A stretch of 64,000 nucleotides of DNA from Streptomyces sp. NBC_01197 (GTDB lineage Bacteria > Actinomycetota > Actinomycetes > Streptomycetales > Streptomycetaceae). The position numbers and the translations under genes are program-made. Of the stretch, positions 1-7,109 are shown piece by piece. Each line of letters begins with the position of its first letter. Positions within the stretch are counted from its first letter, which is position 1. The stretch is from positions 6,234,501 through 6,298,500 of the forward strand of contig NZ_CP108569.1 in NCBI RefSeq assembly GCF_036010505.1. The letters are read 5' to 3'. Below the pieces are notes generated by a model, which was not told the DNA's origin, ran no database searches, and worked only from the letters and a program-made list of their open reading frames with translations.

Positions 1-1
1 G

Positions 2-103
2 GTCGTACCGCTGCTCCAGGAGCGCGGGGTGTTCCGCACCGAGTACACCGGCCCGACGCTCCGCTCCCACCTCGGTCTCGCCGAGCCGGTATGGAAGGGT
101 TGA
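2..103 (+). CDS. LLM-class flavin-dependent monooxygenase, C-terminal end (partial)
   Basis: Only the last 33 codons lie inside the window, ending at TGA 101-103; the rest is off the left edge. The residues [14 protein letters not shown] followed by [10 protein letters not shown] match the C-terminal signature of the NtaA/SnaA/DszA group of bacterial-luciferase-fold monooxygenases, which oxidise small substrates with reduced flavin supplied by a separate reductase. The stop is 4 bp before the next ATG, so the two genes are probably cotranscribed. The substrate cannot be inferred from so short a piece. Confidence 0.7.
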   Translation, partial: VVPLLQERGVFRTEYTGPTLRSHLGLAEPVWKG

Positions 104-107
104 TCCC

Positions 108-950
108 ATGACAGAAGGAACGGGCAGTACCCGTGACGCCGCGTCCAGGGCCGCCGGGGAAGAAGCGGCCACGGGACCGGACAGCTGGCGGGCGTGGCAC
201 GAAGAGCGCATGGCGACGGTCTCCGCGCCCTACGGTCCGCTGGCTCTGACCGGAACCCACTGGCTCGACGACGCGCCGGACGGACGGATTCCGGGCGTGG
301 CGGGCCACTGGGAGGCGGCCGGCGACGAGGTGGTGCTGACGGCCACCGCCGGTGACGGGCTCTCCCTCGACGGGAAGCCGTTCACCGGACGGGCCGCGCT
401 CACCGCCGACCACGCCCCGCCCGCGATGGCCCGCACCGCCCAGGGCGAGCGGCGTCTGGTCGTGGTGCGCAGGGAGGGGCTCTGGGCGGTCCGGGTCTGG
501 GACCCGGACTCCGCGAACCGGCGGGCGTTCGCCGGGATCGAGGCCACGCCGTACCACCCGGAGTGGGCACTTCCCGGCCTCTACCGGCCCTACGGCGCGA
601 GCCGAACCGTCCAGGTGCCCAACGCCGACGGCCGCGACCGTGGTCTCGGCCTCTCCGGCGAACTCGCCTTCCACCTGGCGGGCGACGAGCACACCCTCCA
701 GGTCGCGCAGGAGGAGGACGGTTCGCTGTGGGCGGTCTTCGCCGACACCACCAGCGGGACGAGCAGTTACCGGTTCCGCTTCCTGCGGCCGTCCGCACCG
801 GCGGCCGACGGCACGGTGAGGGTGGACTTCAACCGCACGCTGCTGCCGCCCTGCGCCTTCGCCGAGCACTTCATCTGCCCCTTCCCGCCGCCGGGCAACA
901 CCCTCCCGGTCGCGATCACGGCGGGTGAACGCAGAGCGCGTACACGCTGA
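108..950 (+). CDS. DUF1684 domain-containing protein
   Basis: A 280-residue soluble protein without signal peptide or membrane segments. It has the DUF1684 hallmarks: an N-terminal WRAWHEERM followed by PYGPLALTGTHWLDD, and a C-terminal DFNRTLLPPCAFAEHF followed by CPFPPPGNTLPV. The C-terminal Cys/Pro cluster is the most conserved part of the family, whose biochemical role is unknown to me. The first 25 or so residues are low-complexity and probably disordered. ATG 108 is preceded by GGAAGGG and lies 4 bp after the monooxygenase stop, which suggests one transcript and perhaps a shared flavin-linked pathway. Confidence 0.85.
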   Translation: MTEGTGSTRDAASRAAGEEAATGPDSWRAWHEERMATVSAPYGPLALTGTHWLDDAPDGRIPGVAGHWEAAGDEVVLTATAGDGLSLDGKPFTGRAALTADHAPPAMARTAQGERRLVVVRREGLWAVRVWDPDSANRRAFAGIEATPYHPEWALPGLYRPYGASRTVQVPNADGRDRGLGLSGELAFHLAGDEHTLQVAQEEDGSLWAVFADTTSGTSSYRFRFLRPSAPAADGTVRVDFNRTLLPPCAFAEHFICPFPPPGNTLPVAITAGERRARTR

Positions 951-1152
951 CCCGGCCTGATCCAGTCGGAAGACCCCCGCAGCGACCGTGCCCGGCCGGG
1001 AGGCCCTCTTGCGCCCGGTGGCCGGGTCGCGTTGTACTCCGGGCAGCGCGTTTGTCAGGGACACGGCGGGAGCGTTCCGCCGTGCCCCGGCCTGCGCCTC
1101 ATGGGTCCCCCCACCGAAAAGGACCCGCGGATTCTCTTCCGGAGGAACTGAT

Positions 1153-2052
1153 ATGAGGATCAAGCGCACCACCCCCCACAACGGCCCCGCGAGACGCGGC
1201 CGGCTGATCGCCGTGGCGTCCGGCCTGCTGGTCGCGGCCGCACTCACGGTCCCGACCGCCCACGCCGAGCAGGCCACGGCGTACAGCCCCCGGCAGCTGA
1301 CAGCCGCGAGCAACGCCGTGCAGGGCGCGGATGTCCCGGGCACCGCCTGGTACGTCGACAAGGCGACCGGCACCCTTGTCGTCACCGCGGACAGCACGGT
1401 CTCATCGGCGGAGATCAGCCGGATCAAGCAGCGGAGCGGGGCCAACGCGGGCGCGATCCGCGTCGAGCGCACCGCCGGCACCTTCAGTAAGCTCCTCAAG
1501 GGCGGTGACGCCATCTACACCTCGCAGTGGCGCTGCTCCGTCGGCTTCAACGTACGCAGTGGGTCGACCTATTACTTCCTCACCGCCGGTCACTGCACCG
1601 AGGGTTCCCCCGCCTGGTACACCAACTCGTCGGACACCACGAGCATCGGCCCGACGGCCGGCACCAGCTTCCCGGGCAACGACTACGGCATCGTCAAGTA
1701 CACCAACTCCGCCGTGCCGCACGCCGGCACCGCCGGCAGCCAGGACATCACCAGCGCGGGCAACCCGACGGTGGGCCAGACCGTGACCAGGACCGGCTCC
1801 ACCAGCGGCACCCACAGCGGCAAGGTCACCGCGCTGAACGCCACCGTCAACTACGGCGGCGGGGACGTCGTCTCCGGACTCATCCAGACGACGGTCTGCG
1901 CCGAGCCCGGTGACAGCGGCGGCCCGCTCTACGCGGGCTCCAAGGCCCTGGGTCTCACCTCGGGCGGCAGCGGTGACTGCACATCGGGCGGTACGACCTT
2001 CTTCCAGCCCGTCACCGAGGCGCTGAGCGCCTACGGGGTCAGCGTCTACTGA
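1153..2052 (+). CDS. sprB: Streptogrisin B-like secreted serine protease (S1E) preproprotein
   Basis: A 299-residue prepro-protease. ATG 1153 is chosen because GGAGG stands 7 bp upstream and it gives a normal Sec signal (RR then a hydrophobic core, AHA cleavage near residue 38). A propeptide of about 75 residues follows; the mature chymotrypsin-fold enzyme begins near residue 115 ([10 protein letters not shown]). The catalytic triad is visible: His147 in TAGHC, Asp177 in NDYGIV, Ser255 in GDSGGP. The last 25 residues, [17 protein letters not shown] included, agree closely with what I remember of Streptomyces griseus protease B. The protein is an extracellular endopeptidase. A strong hairpin terminator follows, so it is monocistronic. 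Confidence 0.9.
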   Translation: MRIKRTTPHNGPARRGRLIAVASGLLVAAALTVPTAHAEQATAYSPRQLTAASNAVQGADVPGTAWYVDKATGTLVVTADSTVSSAEISRIKQRSGANAGAIRVERTAGTFSKLLKGGDAIYTSQWRCSVGFNVRSGSTYYFLTAGHCTEGSPAWYTNSSDTTSIGPTAGTSFPGNDYGIVKYTNSAVPHAGTAGSQDITSAGNPTVGQTVTRTGSTSGTHSGKVTALNATVNYGGGDVVSGLIQTTVCAEPGDSGGPLYAGSKALGLTSGGSGDCTSGGTTFFQPVTEALSAYGVSVY

Positions 2053-2096
2053 CCGGGCCCCCTCGGGTGGCCGCCGCCGCCCCGCCGACACAGCGG

Positions 2097-2138
2097 CGCA
2101 AGAGCCTTCGTCCGGGATTCCGGGCGGGGGCTCTTGCG
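2097..2138 (+). terminator. Hairpin terminator after streptogrisin B-like gene
   Basis: Perfect 10-bp arms (CGCAAGAGCC at 2097-2106, GGCTCTTGCG at 2129-2138) enclose a 22-nt loop and are followed by TACTTTTG. It stands 44 bp after the protease stop. Confidence 0.75.
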
Positions 2139-2191
2139 TACTTTTGAGAGGATGTCAGGGGGAGCGGGGAGCTCACAGAAGGCGGGGGCGT

Positions 2192-2671
2192 ATGAAGCGC
2201 ATCGGAGTGACCGGACACCGCAGTATTCCGCCCGACGCCATCGCCCATGTGCGGGAGGCGCTGCGCACCCTGCTCGGCGGCCATCAGGGGCCCCTGGAGG
2301 TCCTCTCCAGCCTGGCCGCGGGGGCCGACCAGCTCTTCGCGTGCATCGCGCTCGAATACGGCGCCGAGCTGACCGCGGTCATCCCCAGCGGGGACTACGA
2401 ACTGGGCTTCCGCGACGCGGGCGAGCTGGCCGGCTACCGCCGGCTCAGAGGCAGGGCGACCCAGGAGGTCCGGATGGACTTCCCGCACTCGACGGACGAG
2501 GCCTACTACGCGGCCGGCGCCTATATCGCAGACAACTGCGACCGTCTGGTGGCCGTCTGGGACGGTCTGCCCTCCCGCGGCCTCGGCGGTACGGGCGACA
2601 TCGTCGGCTACGCCCTGGACGCGGGCAAGCCGGTGACCGTCATCTGGCGGGAGGGCGTGAAACGTGACTGA
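2192..2671 (+). CDS. SLOG-family (LOG/DprA-like Rossmann) nucleotide-binding protein
   Basis: A 159-residue single-domain protein. ATG 2192 (MKRIGVTGHRSI) is preferred over a TTG 48 bp upstream: a GGGGG ribosome site precedes it and homology would start here. Features of the SLOG superfamily are the GHR at the N terminus, the SSLAAGADQLFA helix-loop, the IPSGDYE turn, and the glycine-rich GLGGTGDIVGYAL that forms the nucleotide-phosphate loop. SLOG proteins bind or process nucleotide-derived ligands and are common in conflict systems with SLATT membrane effectors. The next gene, convergent and 69 bp away, is a SLATT protein, so a functional pair is likely. The ligand is unknown. Confidence 0.7.
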   Translation: MKRIGVTGHRSIPPDAIAHVREALRTLLGGHQGPLEVLSSLAAGADQLFACIALEYGAELTAVIPSGDYELGFRDAGELAGYRRLRGRATQEVRMDFPHSTDEAYYAAGAYIADNCDRLVAVWDGLPSRGLGGTGDIVGYALDAGKPVTVIWREGVKRD

Positions 2672-2740
2672 AAACGATCGCTGCCTCGGGTCCGCGGGGC
2701 GTTGAACGTGCGACGTTGAGTCAACCGCCGGTCAGCCGGC

Positions 2741-3667
2741 TCAACTGCCGTGCCGTGCGAGCCAGTCGGTGTACTGCGGTGAGACGACCCGCTCGGTCTC
2801 GTACACCGCGGCCGACCACTGCTTCTCGGTGAGGGGGCTCTCCATCTCCAGATGCAGCGCCTTGAGTTTCTCCTCCACCAGCGCGTGCGCCGCTATCAGC
2901 GGCTGGTGCCGGCGGAATTCGCTCCAGGCCACACCGGAGGCCGCGGCGGCCGACACCACCGCGGCGACCTCGGTGTTCTCGCTGATGGAGAGGGCGCGCA
3001 GCACCCCGAAGGCCAGGGCGACCAGGGTGAGCAGCGCGAAGGCGCTGGACCACAGGAGGGTGGCGCCGCGGGAGACCTCCTGCTTGCGCCGGTACCAGTT
3101 GCGCTGCTCGATCAGCCGGTCCCGTACGTAGGTCTCCTTGCGGACCTCGAACGACCTGGCCCGCAGCGAACGCATCCCGGGGGTGATCAGGTCGGTGCCG
3201 GGCGTCTCCTGGTCCCAGCCCACCGTGCGCAGTTCCTCCAGCTGCTCCCCGACGCGGCCGATGAACAACTCGTCCACATCGGCCGACCCGGCGTCGAAGG
3301 GGGCGCCGTGCACGGCGTAGCGCCAGCACATCGACTTGATGAAGTCGGCTGCCGAGCGGTTGAGTTGCCACTGTGCCTTGGCCTTGCGGCGGGAGGTGCT
3401 GAAGGTCAGCAGCAGCACCCCGGCGTAGGCCAGCGTGCTTAGTACGCCGATGGCCTGGAAGCCGCCCCCGAGCTCCGCTCGCCAGGGCAGGGACGCCGTC
3501 GCGGCACCCACCACCAGGAGCACCAGCTGGGCCCGGGTGGAGCCCACGGCCTCGCCCTGCCTGGCGATGGCGTGGGCGTCGGCCCGGTGGAACAGCCCGG
3601 GCAGATCGGCGCTCCGGAAGACCATGCTGTGTTCTGGGTTCCGCTCTGGACCGGGAAACGCCGTCAC
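2741..3667 (-). CDS. SLATT/DUF4231 two-helix membrane protein
   Basis: A 308-residue protein with GTG start at 3667, preceded by GGGGG; an internal ATG at 3625 is a weaker alternative. Two hydrophobic hairpins are visible: residues about 44-86 (LVLLVVGAATA and AIGVLSTLAYAGVLLLTF) and about 205-245 (LLWSSAFALLTLVALAFG and the alanine-rich AAVVSAAAASGVA), with charged helical stretches between and after. This duplicated 2TM-plus-helix layout is that of DUF4231/SLATT proteins (SMODS- and SLOG-associating 2TM effector), proposed to form pores on activation. It is divergent from fxsA and convergent with the SLOG gene, linking the two systems physically. Pore function here is inference. Confidence 0.75.
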   Translation of the reverse strand: MTAFPGPERNPEHSMVFRSADLPGLFHRADAHAIARQGEAVGSTRAQLVLLVVGAATASLPWRAELGGGFQAIGVLSTLAYAGVLLLTFSTSRRKAKAQWQLNRSAADFIKSMCWRYAVHGAPFDAGSADVDELFIGRVGEQLEELRTVGWDQETPGTDLITPGMRSLRARSFEVRKETYVRDRLIEQRNWYRRKQEVSRGATLLWSSAFALLTLVALAFGVLRALSISENTEVAAVVSAAAASGVAWSEFRRHQPLIAAHALVEEKLKALHLEMESPLTEKQWSAAVYETERVVSPQYTDWLARHGS

Positions 3668-3777
3668 ATGAACCCCCGTCTGCGACTTCTGTCTTCACTC
3701 TTTAGGTGGAATGGCGTGTTCCGGAATTCTGGAGCACACTCTGTGCGACGTTCTTCCGAGCGTCCGGTCGCGCTCAG

Positions 3778-3805
3778 TTGCCTTCGGTCTGGTTGAGGGT
3801 AAAGT
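3778..3805 (+). promoter_or_regulatory. Candidate promoter of the fxs operon
   Basis: TTGCCT (3778-3783), a 16-nt spacer and TAAAGT (3800-3805) resemble a vegetative promoter 80 bp before fxsA. The 217-bp divergent region 3668-3884 is visibly richer in A/T than its surroundings and must also hold the promoter of the SLATT gene. The assignment is only by eye. Confidence 0.3.
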
Positions 3806-3884
3806 CGACCCGCCGACACTGCAACGGTGCAAGTATCGGCATTCCTGCCCATGTCCAGAAAACATCCCTCAAGGCGGCCTCATC

Positions 3885-4046
3885 ATGTCCGTAACTTCAG
3901 CCTCTTCCGCCGCTGTAAAGAAGCCGCGTGTCCCCCTGGCCGAGATCGATGTGCGCGGTACCGAGGCTGTCAAGCAGCTCGGCCGGGTTCTCTCCGCTTC
4001 GACCGGTCGCTCGATGAGGGCATCGACCTTCAATTCGGCGCTCTAG
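3885..4046 (+). CDS. fxsA: FxsA, FxSxx-COOH cyclophane RiPP precursor peptide
   Basis: A 53-residue peptide ending in FNSAL immediately before TAG, exactly the Phe-x-Ser-x-x-COOH signature of this precursor family. The N-terminal two thirds form the leader, including VPLAEIDVRGTEAVKQLGRV, which resembles the recognition helix of other family members; the core is the S/T/R-rich tail from about residue 39. ATG 3885 is the only start that gives a normal-length precursor. The stop is 9 bp before the ATG of the radical SAM maturase. By analogy with three-residue cyclophane-forming enzymes, Phe49 should be joined to Ser51. No separate protease or exporter gene is adjacent, so the mature product may remain leader-attached or act inside the cell. 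Confidence 0.88.
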   Translation: MSVTSASSAAVKKPRVPLAEIDVRGTEAVKQLGRVLSASTGRSMRASTFNSAL

Positions 4047-4055
4047 ACTGGCGGA

Positions 4056-6266
4056 ATGACAGGACCCCTGGTCCCATTCCGCGAGATCGTCCTCAAGGTC
4101 CACAGCAGATGCGATCTTGCCTGTGACCACTGCTATGTCTACGAACATGCCGACCAGAGCTGGCGCACGCGGCCCAAGGCCATCTCTGACGAGGCGGTCC
4201 ACTGGACAGCTCTGCGACTGGCGGAGCACGCCAGGACCCATGACCTGCCCTCCGTGTCAGTGATCCTGCACGGAGGGGAGCCACTGCTGGCAGGCCCCGC
4301 ACGACTGCGCCGCGTCTGTGAGGAGCTCACCGGGGCCCTCGAAGGGACCGCCGGGCTCGACCTCCGGATCCACACCAACGGCCTCCAGCTCAGCCCCCGG
4401 TACCTCGACCTGTTCGACGAGTTCAACGTCCGGGTCGGCATCTCCCTCGACGGGGACCGCGCCTCCAACGACAGGCACCGCCGCTTCGCCGACGGCCGCA
4501 CCAGCCATCCACTGGTACTCAGGGCCGTCGAGCTGCTCCGCCAGGACCGGTACGCCCATCTCGACCTCGGTCTGCTCTGCACCATCGACGTGCTGAACGA
4601 CCCGGTCGCCGTCTACGACGCGCTGACCGAGCTCGCCCCGCCGCGCATCGACTTCCTGCTGCCGCACGCGACCTGGGACGACCCCCCGCACCGGCCGGCC
4701 GGAGCGCCGACCGCCTACGCCGACTGGATCCTGACGGTCTTCGACCGCTGGGACGCGCAGGGGCGGAAGATCCCCGTACGGCTCTTCGAGTCGGTCATCT
4801 CCACGCTGGGCGGCGGTCCGAGCCTCACCGAGTCACTGGGCCTGGCCCCCACCGACCTGGTCGTCGTGGAGACCGACGGCACGCTGGAGCAGGTCGACTC
4901 CCTCAAGAGCGCCTACGAGGGCGCGGCGTTCACCGGGTTCGACGTCTTCAGCCACGCCTTCGACGAGGTGGCCGCCCACCCCGGGGTCCGCGCCCGCCAG
5001 CTCGGCCTGGCCGGTGTCGGCGAGAAGTGCCGGGAGTGCCCCGTCGTGCGGTCCTGCGGGGGCGGTCTCTACACCCACCGCTACCGCGCGGGCTCCTTCG
5101 ACCAGGAGAGCGTCTACTGCACCGATCTGGAGGCACTGGTCCGCGGCATCGAGACGCGCACCGCGCCGGCCGCCACCTCGCCCGCGCTCACCGATCCGCG
5201 GGAACTGGCCGCCGGACAGCAGGAGCTGACCCGCACTCTGCTCGCCGCGCTGCACACGGAACTGGCCGGCCGCGGCGGCGAGGAGTGGGCGCGGGCCTGG
5301 GAGCTGGCGGGCGAGGTCGAGCAGCGGTCCGACGGGCTCGACACGGTGCTCGCCCACCCCTACGCCCGCAGCTGGCTGCTCAGCTGCCTGGACGCCCTGC
5401 GCCTGGGCCGGTCCGGCACCCCCGGCAGGCTGGCCGCCCATGTCGCCGCTGGGGCCCTGCGAGGCGGGCTCGATCTGCCCGTCACCGTGGCGTACTCCGG
5501 TGGTCTGCTGCACCTGCCGACCTACGGGGCGTTACGTCTCACCGGGTCCGCCGCGAGCGGCAGCGCCGAGGTCCGCCGCGCCGAGAAGGGCTTCCTGGTC
5601 AGAAGCGCGGGCGCCGAACTGCGCGTTCCGCGCCCGGACGAGGCCACCGCCGACTGGCAGCCGCTGCGCAGGACCGACTGCGACGGGGCCCCCGATCTCG
5701 CGCTGGACGACCTCGACCCGTACCGCGACTGCTTCGGTACGCCCGTCGGGGAGCGCCTCACCCTGGCAGGCGCCGCCGACTGGAGCCGGCGCTTCGCGCG
5801 CACCTGGTCCGCGCTGCGGGCCGCCGTCCCCGTGCACGCCGAGGACGCCGCCGCCCGGCTCACCACGGTGACCCCGCTGACCGCGGGCGAGCCGGCGGTC
5901 GGCCGGCACGGGCACGGAGCCATCGGTGTCTCCCTGCCCGGCCTCACCCCCGGGGGCCTGCTGCGCGCCGTGCGCCGGGGGAAGCTGCGCGCGCTCCTCG
6001 ATGTCACCGATCTCTACGCCGAGGACGGCTCCTGGCCGCACCGGGTGCCCTGGCGGCAGGAGCCGGTGCCGGTCTCGGAGGTGCTGGCCGGCGCCTATGA
6101 GGGCGTGGCGCTCGCCGCGTACCCGGGAGAGAACCGTGCGCGCACCCTGGCGCACACCCGGCAGGCGCTGGAAGCTCTGGAGGGCGCGGCCGAACTGACC
6201 ATCAGCGGCAGGAGCCTGGTCGCCGCCCTGTGGGACGAGTGGGAGGAGGCAGCCCGTGGCCGGTGA
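4056..6266 (+). CDS. fxsB: FxsB, radical SAM/SPASM cyclophane peptide maturase with C-terminal HEXXH-like domain
   Basis: A 736-residue two-part enzyme. Residues 1 to about 365 are the radical SAM/SPASM part: the 4Fe-4S motif Cys19-x3-Cys23-x2-Cys26 (CDLACDHC), and SPASM cysteines at 325, 328, 334 and 355. It should use S-adenosylmethionine to form a C-C bond in the FNS tail of FxsA. Residues about 375-736 look like the HEXXH putative peptide-modification domain often fused to FxsB proteins (for example LLDVTDLYAEDG followed by VPWRQEPVPV), but the place where HEXXH should be reads RAVRR (637-641). A TTA leucine codon occurs at 5532-5534 (residue 493). The gene begins 9 bp after fxsA and overlaps the acetyltransferase gene by 11 bp. 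Confidence 0.9.
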   Translation: MTGPLVPFREIVLKVHSRCDLACDHCYVYEHADQSWRTRPKAISDEAVHWTALRLAEHARTHDLPSVSVILHGGEPLLAGPARLRRVCEELTGALEGTAGLDLRIHTNGLQLSPRYLDLFDEFNVRVGISLDGDRASNDRHRRFADGRTSHPLVLRAVELLRQDRYAHLDLGLLCTIDVLNDPVAVYDALTELAPPRIDFLLPHATWDDPPHRPAGAPTAYADWILTVFDRWDAQGRKIPVRLFESVISTLGGGPSLTESLGLAPTDLVVVETDGTLEQVDSLKSAYEGAAFTGFDVFSHAFDEVAAHPGVRARQLGLAGVGEKCRECPVVRSCGGGLYTHRYRAGSFDQESVYCTDLEALVRGIETRTAPAATSPALTDPRELAAGQQELTRTLLAALHTELAGRGGEEWARAWELAGEVEQRSDGLDTVLAHPYARSWLLSCLDALRLGRSGTPGRLAAHVAAGALRGGLDLPVTVAYSGGLLHLPTYGALRLTGSAASGSAEVRRAEKGFLVRSAGAELRVPRPDEATADWQPLRRTDCDGAPDLALDDLDPYRDCFGTPVGERLTLAGAADWSRRFARTWSALRAAVPVHAEDAAARLTTVTPLTAGEPAVGRHGHGAIGVSLPGLTPGGLLRAVRRGKLRALLDVTDLYAEDGSWPHRVPWRQEPVPVSEVLAGAYEGVALAAYPGENRARTLAHTRQALEALEGAAELTISGRSLVAALWDEWEEAARGR

Positions 6267-7038
6267 GGCCGGGCCGGCCGCCGAGCTGAGAGCGCTCGGG
6301 GTCACGGAGGGGATGACGCTGCTGGTGCACTCCGCGCTCGGTGGTACGGGGCTGGACGCGCGGACGCTGCGGGACGCGCTCCTCGGCGTCCTGGGCGAGG
6401 GGGGGACGCTGGTGGTCCCGGCCTTCACCCCGGAGAACTCCACGACATCGGCGGCCCATCTGCGGCAGACCGCCGGACTCACCGAGGACGCCAGGGCTCG
6501 CTTCCTCGCCTCGATGCCCGCCTTCGACCCCGCCCGTACGCCGTGTCCCGGGATGGGCCGGCTGGCTGAATGTGTCCGGCTCTCTCCGGGCGCGGTACGC
6601 AGCAGCCACCCCCAGACCTCGTTCGCCGCGCTGGGCGCGCGCGCCGAAGAGCTGGTAAAGGACCATCCCGCCGACTGCCACCTCGGTGAGGATTCCCCGC
6701 TGGGCAGACTCGCCGCCGCCGGCGCGCGGGAATTGATGATCAATGTGGGATTCGGTGTGTGCACCTCATTCCATCTCGCTGAATACCGGCTGGCTGAATA
6801 CAAGATTCCGGATATCCCGACGCGGCTGTACCGCTGCGTGGTCGGTACGGGTGGCCGGCGTGAGTGGTTCGAATACCGGGACATCGAACTCGACGACAGT
6901 GATTTCGAACTGATCGGTGCGGATTTCCCCCGCGTGAGCCTGCGAGAGGGGAAGCTGGGGAACGCGGCCGCCATGGCGTTCCCGATCAAGGAAGCTGTGG
7001 CGCACGCGATGAAGTGGATGACCGAAAAACGACGTTGA
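6256..7038 (+). CDS. AAC(3)-family (aminoglycoside 3-N-acetyltransferase-like) acyltransferase in the fxs operon
   Basis: A 260-residue protein with GTG start inside the end of fxsB (11-bp overlap, GGGAGGAGG upstream). Family motifs: LVHSALGGTG near residue 23, GGTLVVPAF, SSHPQTSFAALG with the conserved His118, LGEDSPLGRL and NVGFGVCTSFHLAEYR. AAC(3) enzymes transfer acetyl from acetyl-CoA to an amine. In this setting resistance is unlikely to be the real job; a peptide, lipid or small-molecule amine linked to the fxs product is a reasonable guess. The last third of the gene, from about 6720, has clearly more A/T at third positions than the rest of the operon. Confidence 0.8.
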   Translation: MAGEAGPAAELRALGVTEGMTLLVHSALGGTGLDARTLRDALLGVLGEGGTLVVPAFTPENSTTSAAHLRQTAGLTEDARARFLASMPAFDPARTPCPGMGRLAECVRLSPGAVRSSHPQTSFAALGARAEELVKDHPADCHLGEDSPLGRLAAAGARELMINVGFGVCTSFHLAEYRLAEYKIPDIPTRLYRCVVGTGGRREWFEYRDIELDDSDFELIGADFPRVSLREGKLGNAAAMAFPIKEAVAHAMKWMTEKRR

Positions 7039-7052
7039 TTGACCGAACGTCG
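7030..7052 (+). promoter_or_regulatory. Inverted repeat between the acetyltransferase and fxsC genes
   Basis: CGACGTT (7030-7036) and AACGTCG (7046-7052) are perfect 7-bp arms with a 9-nt spacer, overlapping the acetyltransferase stop codon. It could be an RNA hairpin tuning downstream expression or a protein-binding site. It lies in the only real gap (71 bp) of an otherwise tightly packed operon. Confidence 0.4.
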
Positions 7053-7109
7053 ACGGGGTGGGGACTCTTCGCTCCGGAATGATGTCTTCATGGACGACGG
7101 GGGGCCGAG

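Noticed and set aside
2715..2745. Terminator between SLOG and SLATT genes
   Set aside because: GTTGAG/CTCAAC arms exist but are only 6 bp, enclose a poorly pairing core and overlap the SLATT stop; too weak to call.
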